DNA of 64,000 nt from Rhizophagus clarus. Its lineage: Eukaryota > Glomeromycota > Glomeromycetes > Glomerales > Glomeraceae. This document shows positions 18,303-29,454 of this stretch, piece by piece. The DNA is taken from assembly GCA_015698045.1 (NCBI GenBank), contig BLAL01000025.1, forward strand, positions 310,001-374,000. Direction: 5' to 3'. The notes under the pieces are model-generated. The model had not been told where the DNA came from. It did not search any database and saw only the letters and a program-made list of their open reading frames with translations. How positions within the stretch are numbered: position 1 is the stretch's first letter; every line of letters begins with the position of its first letter. The translations under genes and the position numbers were made by a program.

Positions 18303-21300
18303 TCATGATGGCATTTCTTTTGAATTCCTTTGGTTTACTACATAATTACTTGGGAATACACCTCGAATAAATTCGTCAGCTGTTCCTATAAAAAAAGGAT
18401 TAAAATGTTATTATTAACTCAAAAAAAAGGTGGATAAAAGCGAGTGAATAAACTTACCATCTATTCGCTTCCAACCCAACCACCACACTTCATCACTGGT
18501 ATCTGTAACAAAAATCGTATCTCCAGCATTGAATCCTAAAAAATTCAATATTTAATCATAAATTTAAAGCCCATTACTAAAAATTTTCTTTTTTTCAAAA
18601 AAAAAAAATAATTACCTAATTCGCCTTCTTCCCTTGCAATAAACGGATATCTTGCGCAGTATCCATATGCTTGTTCCCCATTCAACCACACTTGACCTGT
18701 AGAAGCGTCTGCTGGAGTAACGATAACAGATTGATGTTTCGTGGGGAATTGAGGAGGTTCTTTTGATTCAATATTTCGTTCCTCTACCGAAGTAGGTGTA
18801 TTATTTTGTAACGTTGAAGTTTGATTGTGATTTTGTCCTCCTGCTGCTGCTCCAATAGCTCCAGAACCAATGAGTCCAGATGCCGCAGCTTCATCTAATG
18901 ATTTTACATCAGCATTAGATCCAAATGCAGAATTTCTCATGTTATTGCTAGATGTCATAGAATAACGACTATTGTTCTGTTGTCCAATTAAGGCCGCGGC
19001 AGCATTAATAGTGGCCATTAATTCACTATTACGGAAAGGTGTTTTCATGGACTCTCGCGGTCCTATTGATTTAAGTTCCTCGGCTTGACGCTTTCGTTTG
19101 AAATATCTATATGTCATTCCAGAAGCAAATATCAAAAATACAAAGGACAATGCAATAACTGTTGAAATTGCAATAACTACTGGTATTGGCAAAGGTTCTA
19201 GAATTCAAAGAAAAATTATAGTTAATAAGAATTCGTCTAAATACCGATTTCAAATTTTCTAAGGTATTAAACTTACTTTTTCCGGATAATAAATCAGGCC
19301 CTATATTTGTGAATATAGCAAAGATACGTCCTGGAACTCCATTTATTTGTGAAGAAATAATGTAAGGATACATATTTTTCCCATCATATAATGCTGCACT
19401 AACATCTCCAATTGAATCTAATTCTAATGAACCAGAAACAAGGAGCAACCAATTATCTGCCAAATAATCAACACTATCGTGTTCGCTATTTGAAGGAAGC
19501 AAACTTAAAGCTTCTATTCTAGAACCTGACGATATTTGTTCACCTATGATCTCAAAATTGTTACCAGTCCATTTACGTAAATATGCTGAACTGTCTTCAG
19601 CGTACCCTGAGACGAAAAATTGGTCATCTATCATAAAATCATTGAAGACTATAACAGCGGGTCCCGGAAGTTTACCACCTCCATCTCCTCTCATATCCTC
19701 CCAATTTGATTTGCCAAAATCATATTTAAGTAAATAAGCAGGATTTCCATTTAAGGTCAAATTTCCGGCAACGATCAATGTATCTCCTTTATTCTATAAT
19801 ATTAAAAAAAAAAAAAATTAACTAAGTGCTTTTTTTTAAGAACTTCAATTATATTATATTTACCCCAATTAAATCCATGGAATATATTTCACCGGAAAGA
19901 TTATCATTTATGCCGAGAGATTTCCATTGTTTGAGATTTGAATCCCAAATGCAAATGTTATTACATCCAAGTGAACCAGCTTTATCAAATTTGCCACCTA
20001 CAAGAATATCAGAAGTTCCTGCACGACTTTTTATAGTATTAACTCTTATGATATTATCATCAGCTACATTTTTAAAGGAATGAGTTAATAAAAACGTATT
20101 GAAAAAAAAAAGTTACGAAATACTAATTTTCTTACCGGATAATTGAGGTGAAACGTTCACTTCACGGTCATTCAAATTATAAATAAGAAATGAATTTTTA
20201 TTATCTTCAGTTGTAGGTATACTTCCGATGTATAATAAATCATCAATCACAAGAAGGTATTTGACTTCTCCAAGAACAATATCATTTTCCAGGTTATTCC
20301 ATAAACCATCTCTCAAAATGGCGACATTCGTAATATTATTAAATGTAAATTTACCACCAATTAATATATTATCATTCCATATTGAACCAGTGTTAACGAT
20401 AGTCTCGGGAATGTTTCCATTTAAAGCCTGTGGATATAATGGAAGTGCGGAAATCCCAGAACTTGTAAGTACACTACCTCCAAATGCAGTTATAGATTGA
20501 GCAGATAAAATTCTTCCAGCATAAAAAGTCAAAGGTGTTTGTTCTCCAGAAACTGAATGAGATACAATATCACTAATTTCACCATCTACAAAACCGGAAG
20601 TTATCCAGTTGGAGGATTCATCATCCCAGATTAAATAACCAGATGTTACATTACCAAATATAATTCCTTCCGCATTAGCTTGTGGAGTTATAATCGTATT
20701 AAATTTACCCGCTACATGAATTCGAGTTCCTTGATTATTTAATAAACTTATTTTATCTACTTCACCATTTACACCGCCAGAGACTGGTGACCATTGTTCA
20801 TCTGTAAGACTTAATTTAGCGATATTATTTAATCCCGTCGTTGCAGGTTCTAATGCATTATTACTAAATAAACCTCCAATCAATAAATCATTTCCAACAT
20901 TTTCTAAAGTATTAACTCGTCCATTAAGACCTCCTTTAGGGAATGGTATAAATGATGTACCATCATATTTTACAATGTTGAAGAATGTGAAACTATTAAA
21001 ATTACCACCAATTACAATTAATGATTGTGATAAGACTTTGATCGTATGTACTATCGAAAGTGGAGCTAATACACCATTAAATCCATTCCATGCGGGTTGA
21101 GGGTTCAGGTTTGAAGGAGGCCAATATTGAAATAAACCACTTAATGGCGTACCACGATACATTTTTTCAAAGTTGACACTATCCACTGTAATAACCGCTC
21201 CAACAGGTGCAGCTACGGCAGCTGATACTGTAATTTCTACAGTGGGTTTAAAAAAAGTTGTAGTAGCCGAAATAAATACATTGAAAAGTTCATCTATTCT

Positions 21301-23017
21301 ATCATTCAAGGTAGGATTATTTTGGGAAATTGTTATAGGTCCGAATGTTTGTCCAGGAGCAGCGTTAATTATAACATCAATGGAAGTTGTTTTTGTGCAA
21401 TCAAATGGGATGCAGCTTGGTGTAGACATAGTAACGTTATAATATCCAGCTTGCGGGATATATGGTTGTAAAATAACTTTTGCCGTAGAGAGATCTCCAG
21501 TTGTCTGCAATACACTTTTCCAAGTTCCAGATATTAACGTAGGTGCCCATGCACCTTCAACAGTTACTTGTGGTTGATTTTGATTGAATGCGCAAGGGGG
21601 ATTATCATCGTTCGCGGCACGCACAACAATATCTAAAATAAAAAGATATAAAATTACCTTTAACCTTAACTTTTTTTTATTAAGAAAAAATAAAAGGTTA
21701 ATTCTTGATTTTACCAGATTGAAACATTTGAATTCCATGTAATCCACCACCGAGTCCGTACCATTCCAAAATGTCCACTTCAATTCCTATTATTTCAATT
21801 TGATCAACGAATGAAAACATTTGAAATTCCACATTATCAGGACTAAGAGGACAGGAATCTGAACATTGTATAAGCCCGCCTATCGGATCCACATAAGATA
21901 ATGTAATTACACTCATATCAGCTGTGGCGATTAACCTATATGAAAACAAAATTGAAATTTAATTCTTTCTTTCATTTATTATAATAAATCTACCCTTTCT
22001 AGTTCGATAAATTACCTAAATGCTTTTGTCCCCCTCCCCTCAACATTTGTATTTTTAATTCCAATCATACTTGGAGTTATTTTAACGCTAAATTCTGCCC
22101 TCCAAAAACCCGGAATGTTATCTCTCATCAACCAAGTTGTTCCAGGTCCATCAGGATCTGTACTGCATTTAATCACAGTTGGATCTCCATACTCTTCGCT
22201 AACAGCTGAATTACCTCCAGTTATCTATAATTTAAAGTAATTAGATATCATATATATTCAAAAAATCAAATCAATAAATAAAATAAAATAAAGTATAAAA
22301 TAATGTTACCACAGCATTTTGAATGTTTATTGGTTGAATATTTGATATGTCTCCAAATACTCCATCACCAGTTGCATCAAACTGCCCCCCAAAATATATG
22401 GTATTATTCGGTTCATTATATGCAATGGTATATACGGGTCCATTAAATCCTTTGAAAGGTAACGCCTCCCATGCATTATTTCTCCATATAGCTACATTAC
22501 CAACAAAATTTGTGGCACTTATATTATTGGTTACTGGAACAGAAAACATTCCTCCAACGTATACAATAGAATTAGTGGTGTCACAATACAATGAATATAC
22601 TGGGCCATCTAATCCTTCTATTAGAGGTGAAAATGTCTTTGCAGATGGGTCATAACGAGCTATATTATTGACCGTTATACCTCCAATTGAATTAAAATTA
22701 CCACCAATATATACGTCCATTTCATCATTAGACCGTGGTAGTATACATATTGCATTTATTGTCCCATTAGTTGATGATGTCCCGATCAATTGAAAGGTAC
22801 CGTCTGATAACTGTGTTATAAAAGAATCGCTTGTACCGTCAAAAATTTCTTTTTGACCTGCACTGCTATATTCTGATACACCATTATATTGTCCCGGTAC
22901 AAGAATTTGAGACAACCCATCAAAATTTATTTTTGGTATTTCAGCTGTAACATACACAACTTGTAATATTCCAATATAAGATATTAATAACGTAAGAAGG
23001 CTACTATATATCTTCAT
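18303..23017 (-). CDS. RAX2: RAX2-type cortical polarity marker with C-terminal SH3 domain
   Basis: About nine exons run from ATG 23017 to TGA 18303-18305. The start at 23017 was chosen because MKIYSSLLTLLISYIGILQ is a signal peptide. The long ectodomain, over 1000 residues, is built of Kelch-like or propeller repeats with recurring V-x-I-G-G-x-F/N and N-I-x-x-Y units (YIGGNFNSIGG, YVGGMFSVPV, YFGGQFDATG, HVAGKFNTI). A single membrane segment follows (PIPVVIAISTVIALSFVFLI) and then a basic stop-transfer YFKRKRQ. The cytosolic tail carries Ala/Asn-rich spacer and ends with an SH3 domain: ARYPFIAREEGELG, FNAGDTIFVTD, WWLGWK and GVFPSNYV. RAX2 marks sites of polar growth in yeasts and hyphae. 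The SH3 exons at 18303-18386 and about 18468-18536 join in frame. Confidence 0.88.
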
Positions 23018-23594
23018 ACTGTAAACATCTAGAATAAATTTTCGAATTATCTGCTTGATCTTACAGTTGGTAATATTAAAATTTAGTCTAGATCTATAAA
23101 TGCGGTTTTGTAACAAAAACTGCTCGTAATAGGATTAAGAAATGAATTAAATAGATATACCAGATATTATTATATTGTTTAATTTAAATTTCGCTTTTTT
23201 AAAAAAATTAATTTTCTATCTGCTATTATACAGAATATATATCTAAATATTTTTGTTAATGGATATTTAATGTCTCAAGTCTAAAATTATTCATCGTACG
23301 ACAGCTGGTTGTGATATTATATACTCGCAACAGAACAGCTTTTCACGAGCTTTCTTTTCGGTTAAAAACTTTTGTTTTCGAAAAGAGGCGAAAATGCTGC
23401 AGTCTGCAGCCGTACGTTTAAAATAGCACAAATACAATTTTGTACAAATTATTATTAACAAAAAAAATTTTCGGTTTTTGCAACTTAATTGTCAATTCTG
23501 TCAAATAACACTAACTAAAAAAGGCAATTCAAATTTCAAAGTATTTATTATTTAATAAATTATTTTCTTACAAAATATTGGAAAAAATATTATT
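23018..23594. other. Intergenic region between RAX2 start and RPN6 stop
   Basis: The 5' flank of RAX2 and 3' flank of RPN6, both minus-strand. A slightly GC-richer patch around 23290-23415 (with a GCTGCAGTCTGCAGC-like palindromic stretch near 23396-23410) may be the RAX2 promoter core. No reading frame of interest. Confidence 0.45.
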
Positions 23595-25658
23595 TTACGT
23601 TAATTTAGCAGCCTGTAAAATAAAAAAAATATGGATCAACTACAGGATTTAAATTGTGGATAACTTAAAAAGGATAATGTTACCTTTTCATATAAAGATT
23701 CAACGACATTTCCCATTTGCTTCAAGGTTTCCAATGCGGCTTCATATGTTAACTTAAAATATTTTTATATAATATTAGTTGAATAGACAAATTTTCTTTT
23801 TAAAAAAAAGTAGCTCGATGACAAGAATAAACTTACGTCTTGAGATGGCTCATCAAACACAATTAAACATCCTGCTCCTTGGTCCAGAATTCCGTGAAAA
23901 ACTTTATCTAATATCATTTGAGACAATTTTGTCTCCACTTGTGAGGTGGGTAATTTGACCATTTCCGCAACATGCGAAATTTCCACCCTAGAGAATGGCT
24001 CTATTATGCGTACCAAATTTTGTTCAAGTAAAGTGTCATAAAGTGCAGCAAGATGTGACCGAATGATCGGATCATTTCCCAATTCTAATAATATTAAAAA
24101 AATAACGACCGGTTACAATTAAATTTTAGGACATTGTGACATTTATATAAATTTATGATCAATACCATCTTTGTAAACCGCCAACGCGGTTTCGAATTCG
24201 TTTAGAGAACGATTTTTATGAGCTGTTGCTATAGCTTTCATAGCATCGACTTCGCGTCCAGCGTAACGTAAAGCGAGTTTACCATTGATTATGGCGTAAA
24301 CATCTTCCGACTACAAAATTCGAAAAATTATATATCAATTATGCAAATTAATTACGTAAAAGATATCATCAAACTTACCAAGTTTAACATGATTTTACAA
24401 AGTAACATATACTTCAAAGCAGAAATAGCCCTGGGATCATCCTGTGATGAATATCCTTCAAGAGTTTCGTAAAAATATGAATATCTATGAAATTTAATAT
24501 AAGTTAGTTATGAATAACAAAAATTATAAAGTGTATAATTGCATTACATACGCTGTTTTATAGTCCTTATCCTCGGCATGTAAAATTCCAGATTGCATAT
24601 CCAGTGCAGCCTGAAGAAGAGGTGGACAATAAATAGCATTCGCAGATGTTCTAGCTGATGTAAGAGCTGCCTTGAATATAAATGATCCTTATTAGTATAA
24701 AGAACAATTATGGCCAAATTCAAAAAAATATAAATTTGACATCTACTCTAGATTTTGGTAAATTTCTTAACGCGTGACAAACTCTGCTCTCCAAAAGTTG
24801 AACTTCCACTAGCATCATTTTATCATCCAAACGCTTCAATTTTTTTAAAAGTGAATTGATAAGGTTTAAAGCATCATGATACATTTTATTATCAAGATAT
24901 CTAATAAAAAATTCCTTTGGTATTTAATATTTTTAAAAACTTCGGTTATAAAAAAAAAAGTAGAAAAAATCAATAATCTTACAAAGCTACTAAACGGGTT
25001 TCCAAGGATTGTTTTAAGAAAAGTCGGTTTTCTTGTACGCTCCAATCGATTGTTTCCTTGCAAATTTCGATTTGAAGCGGTAAAATATTAGGTATTTCAG
25101 AAAACAGATCAATCAAGGTTTTTACTGAAGCATAAAAACATTTCCTGGAATCAGTAAAAGAACAAAAATTAACACGTGATATAAAAGGTAAAAAATTATA
25201 CCGATTTTAGCAGTTTTAGCTCTAACAATTGAAACCATAAAAGATCGAGAAGAGCGTATCAAACTTGATAATTCGTCTGGTTTACTAATTAAAGAACATA
25301 AAGCATTAATCATTAGTTGATGGTCTAATTAAATATAAAGTATCACACCTATAATCCCGATATAGCTCTCCTAGTTTAACCAAAGCAAGTTCTTGATCCC
25401 GGATCAAATTTTCGTTATTTCCTAAAATAAATTTTAGAAACAAATTTAAAATAATCGATTGAAAAAAGCATTCCGTGCAAAAAAAAAAAAAAAAAAAATA
25501 AAAAATTGTAGTCGCGTATTTGTTTAACGTCTGTAGTTCATCAATTTTGGAATAAACATACCAGCATTCTGCGCAAGAATTTGTTTATATATCTGTTCAG
25601 CTTCAGCTGGAGAAGTCTTTGCAAGTTCCTCTGCTTGTTTCAAAGAAAGTGAAGACAT
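23595..25658 (-). CDS. RPN6: 26S proteasome non-ATPase regulatory subunit RPN6 (PSMD11)
   Basis: The gene starts at ATG 25658 ([28 protein letters not shown]) and ends after KAAKLT at TAA 23595-23597; it has about ten exons. The N-terminal part is alpha-solenoid; the C-terminal part is a PCI domain with [30 protein letters not shown] and the winged-helix segment [31 protein letters not shown], diagnostic of RPN6. In the lid it clamps the base ATPases to the core particle and is often limiting for 26S assembly. It is divergent from the PRCC-family gene across a 246-bp promoter that has an unusual dyad and tandem repeat. Confidence 0.92.
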
Positions 25659-25742
25659 TTTGATCGAATAATAAAAGGTTGGCTATATTTTATCTCTATA
25701 TAAAAATTTTTACATTACGTACGCAAAATCGCAAATGATAAC

Positions 25743-25800
25743 TGGTGTAACACCAAAAGTACTGACCCAGTACTGACCCTAAGTCCCTAGTCCCTAACCC
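25743..25800. promoter_or_regulatory. GC-rich dyad and tandem repeat in the RPN6/PRCC divergent promoter
   Basis: A 13-bp palindrome TGGTGTAACACCA (25743-25755) is followed by two tandem copies of AGTACTGACCC (25758-25779) and then short TAAGTCCC/TAGTCCC/TAACCC variants. The cluster stands out in AT-rich DNA about 90 bp upstream of RPN6 and 105 bp upstream of the PRCC-family start. Binding-site function is inferred. Confidence 0.4.
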
Positions 25801-25904
25801 ATTAAAAATTTTTCCGTTACAAATTCGAATAGTTGCACATAAACTAGCAAACGAATATTGTTGAGTTTTGTTTGATAGATCTCTTTTTAACTATAAGCTC
25901 CAAT

Positions 25905-27319
25905 ATGTCACTCGTTGCTGATTATGGATCTGATATATCCAGCAGTGAAGAAGAAAACGATATTCAAAATTTAAAAACAGAAACTACGGAAACTACAATA
26001 ATTTCTAAAGCAACGGAAAAACCTTTTTTGACTTCTATACTTCCTCCGCCAAAAAACAAAAGAAATGGACCCGTTAAGATCGTAGTTGATTTGCCAAATC
26101 CTGTTAAAGACGATGAGGATGACAGTGATAAGGAACAAATTTCAAAAAAAACGAAGAATGGTGGTGGTGGTTTATTTGCACTATTGCCAGCACCAAAAAG
26201 ATCGATGACCGGCAAAGAACAAAAATCTTCAACAAATAATTCCACTGATTTAGCCACTAATAAGCCGACGACAGCGTCTACAAGTTTTGTTCCTCATACA
26301 ATTACAAAACGAAAATCTGAGACACAAAAAAAACCTAATTCATCACAATCTATCTCCAAAATAAAAGGGAAAGAGGTGAAGGTACATAGCGATGACGATG
26401 AAACAAAAGACAAAACCGAAAGCAATAATTTCACGGAATCATTCTTTCCATTAGGTAATTGATTTATTATTGTTAAATATTTGTTTTCATATGCTTATAA
26501 TTTTTGTTTCTATTAATAGGAGCTGAAATAACGAATATAATACCAAATAATGTGATTGAGGATAAATCCTCCCTTAAAATAACTAATAATTCAGATATGA
26601 TTAATTCATCCAATATCGAATCAAATGTAACGACAGAAAATTATGATATGACAAATAATAATTATTATAATTACAATTACCAATGGGATGCCAGTACAAA
26701 TTCATATATGGAATATCCTGATTATTATTATGATGAGTCTCAATTGCAACAACAAAGTATCGACGAACAAGCGCAACCTGATAGTCAAATAGATGATGAA
26801 GTGGTAAAATATTGTTCGTATTTTACTTTTGTTTATTTTATTTATTATTAATGATTTATCATTTCATGAGTAGATTCAAAAATTGGGAGGTAGAAGAGGT
26901 AAAGAAGGGCCAATTATAATCAAAGAAATAAGTGCAGCAGATCAAATGGCTGATGCATGGCAAGCTCAAATGGGCGAATTAACAAAACCTGGCAAAACGG
27001 GGAGTGGAGGAATGGTATGTTTCACTTGTTTGAATTATTATTAACGTTGCTGAAAACAAAAATCTAATGAAATATGGTCTGTTCTTATATGAATAGCATT
27101 TTAAACCAACAAAAGGACAAAAAAGAAAACATAATCTAATGTATTTGGCTTATCAGGCGGCTGCCATGGAAAATGACTTGAGAGAACAATTTGCGGCTAA
27201 TAAGAAAACAAAAAGAGAGACTCAAGCTAAATATGGTTACTATGATTTATTTGTTATTACAAGAACTTTTTGTTTATTTCTATAATTAATTTCATTTCTT
27301 TTGTTTTATAGGATTTTAA
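25905..27319 (+). CDS. PRCC-domain nuclear protein
   Basis: Exons join from ATG 25905 (MSLVADYGSDISSSEEEND) to TAA 27317-27319. The N-terminus MSLVxxYGSDxSxxE, a central Gly-rich GGGGLFALLPAPK box, Ser/Lys-rich linkers, then LGGRRGKEGPIIIKEISAADQ and the C-terminus ending RETQAKYGF match the PRCC family. In animals this protein associates with splicing factors and with MAD2B. The final exon contributes only the last codons (G-F-stop), so the conserved KYGF end is made across an intron. The central region is low complexity, with Tyr/Asn runs. The biochemical role in fungi is not established. Confidence 0.8.
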
Positions 27320-27938
27320 TATATTAATGTTAATAATTTATCAGGTAAAACTTCCAAAATTAGATTGAGAATCTTTTGTGTTTATTGTTGCTAAAGGTTA
27401 TACATTAGTAAAAAAATGTGTTTTGTTGTTATTTCAGTATTCCTTTTTTTTTTTTTTTTTTTTTACGAGGATCGCATATTTAATAAGATCATAATCTTTT
27501 TGTTTTTTTTTATAAATCGTTGTAGCATATTGAATTATTCATATTTTATTAAAGCTTGAAGGAATATTTAGGAGAGAATATTGATAATACAGCATTTTAT
27601 CCTGTTACGAAAAATACACCCAAATATCTAGGGCATTTGTAATAAAATTTGTTGAAACGACTATATGAAAATGTATTAGCTTTTCCATTATAAATTCTTT
27701 TTCATCTGGTTTTCGATTGAAGGTATTGGATAATTTTCCACTCTATTTTTACTAAATATTTTTTTTTAAATCTCTCTAAATAAGGTAAAGTGACTATAAC
27801 GTTAATATTCTTTCTAATAAATTCATGACTTATATTATATTAATAAATTTATAGAATAATACAATAATACAATATCTAATTTAAGAGAAACGACAGGAAA
27901 TTAACTTGGACAAAATTAAACATTTAAGAACCTTTTAG
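27320..27938. other. Convergent 3' region with long T tract
   Basis: The spacer between the PRCC-family and BUB3 stop codons. It holds a T run of about 20 bases near 27446-27466 and several poly(A)-signal-like sequences. No coding signal was seen. Confidence 0.5.
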
Positions 27939-29285
27939 TTAAGCACTAGAAGACATAACTCTTGGTTTACATTCACTTTCGTTAATGGGTTTTATAAATA
28001 CAGAGTCTGGAGGATGATCTTTTTCACCTTCTTCAAATGTATAACTGCTTGCTATAGCTAAATATTGTCCATCTCTACTGAAATCTAAACTTGCAATACT
28101 TGTTGGATATTGTGGATATTGCCTTAATCGCTTTTTATTAAAACCATCCCAAATATTAACTATTCCATCAGCCCCTCCTGAAGCAAAGGTTCCATGTCTA
28201 ACAGAAAAGAAATTTCGTCAATAACGGTATATTCAGGAAAAAAAAAAAAATTTTTTTAATCCGAGAAAAGCTTACGTTGGGTGAAAAGCTAAAGCGTTAA
28301 CAGGATAAACAGTATCCACGCCATCAATAACTTTTCTATGGCATTTAAACGCGTATTTACGTGCTTGAGCTTCAGGTGATGGGTCGAAGAATTCAACGGC
28401 AACGCGACCTTCAATTGAACTGCTAGCATAACCTATATTCAAAAAAAAGCGCTTAATATATAATTAAATGAATGTTTGCCTTTTATGATTAATATTTACC
28501 TTGACGATTAGGCATACATTTCACACAACGAGTCATAAATTTTAAACTACTTTCACGTTTTTGTATAGTTTCCGACATATTTCTAATATCATAAATAAAA
28601 AATTGTCTGCCAGCTGTTGCAACCACTAATTTATAATGAACTAATGATAAAGCAAATACTTTTGCACCGTCTCCAATTTCATATTGCCCAAATAACGCGT
28701 CTTTTTTACGAATATCCCATAACCTAATCGTACAATCCCATGATCCCGATACAATCATATCTATAGAAAAACAAAACGAAAGTAATGAAAGAAAAAGTTC
28801 ATCTAAAAACACGTAAATTTGTGTATTGACTTACGCTTTTCTAAACTATATTCAACACACTTTACCGCTTTATCATGTAAACCCACGATAGATTCATTGG
28901 TTGAATTTATATCAAAACTTTAAAGAAATATATATATTAAAAAAGAACACTTATAAATAATAATAATAATGATCATAAATAATTATTACCTTTTTATGCA
29001 ATGATCTAGACCCCCGCTAAATATGTGTACACCGTCAGAAAAACAGCAGTCAAGAACTGAAGCTTTATGTTGAAAAGAAGCTCGAAGTGAATTTTCATTT
29101 ATGTCATAAAGCCTTACTGTCTAAAAATATAAGATGTTAATGGACATTAATATTAACAAAAAAGTGAGTTTTACACATACTTTGTCCCAAGAGGAAACTA
29201 ATAAATGATTTGAAGTGGTTGGGCTAAACACAACAGAAGAAATTGCATCAGAAGGCGGATCGGCCAATTCAAATTGTTGTTGCAT
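27939..29285 (-). CDS. BUB3: Mitotic checkpoint protein BUB3 (WD40)
   Basis: The gene reads from ATG 29285 ([22 protein letters not shown]) to TAA 27939-27941 in about seven exons. WD40 blades are visible ([36 protein letters not shown]), and the BUB3-specific loop [27 protein letters not shown] is present, the feature that separates BUB3 from its paralogue RAE1/GLE2. The protein binds GLEBS motifs of BUB1 and BUBR1/MAD3 and brings them to phosphorylated KNL1 at kinetochores. An A13T7 tract lies in one intron (28238-28257). It is in tandem with ENP2, 169 bp downstream of the ENP2 stop. Confidence 0.93.
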
Positions 29286-29454
29286 TGTAGTGAGCGTATG
29301 GTTATAGATTGTTTATGGCAGTAAAAAAAAAAAGAGCGCGATTTTAATTGTGTAACGTCATGTACGTCATAAATTTTAAAAAATAGCGTTTAAATAACTG
29401 GTCGAATACGGTATCTTTATTTTTTCTATCATTTCTACAATTACCATATGTATA

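Noticed and set aside
19546..22655. Plus-strand frames opposite RAX2
   Set aside because: They mirror the large minus-strand RAX2 exons; the minus strand has the signal peptide, repeats and splice sites.
23120..23460. Possible tRNA or snRNA upstream of RAX2
   Set aside because: GC-richer words are present but no GTTCGANNC T-arm or acceptor pairing could be drawn.
24876..25091. Plus-strand frame opposite RPN6
   Set aside because: It is antisense to RPN6 exons and crosses its intron borders without splice logic.
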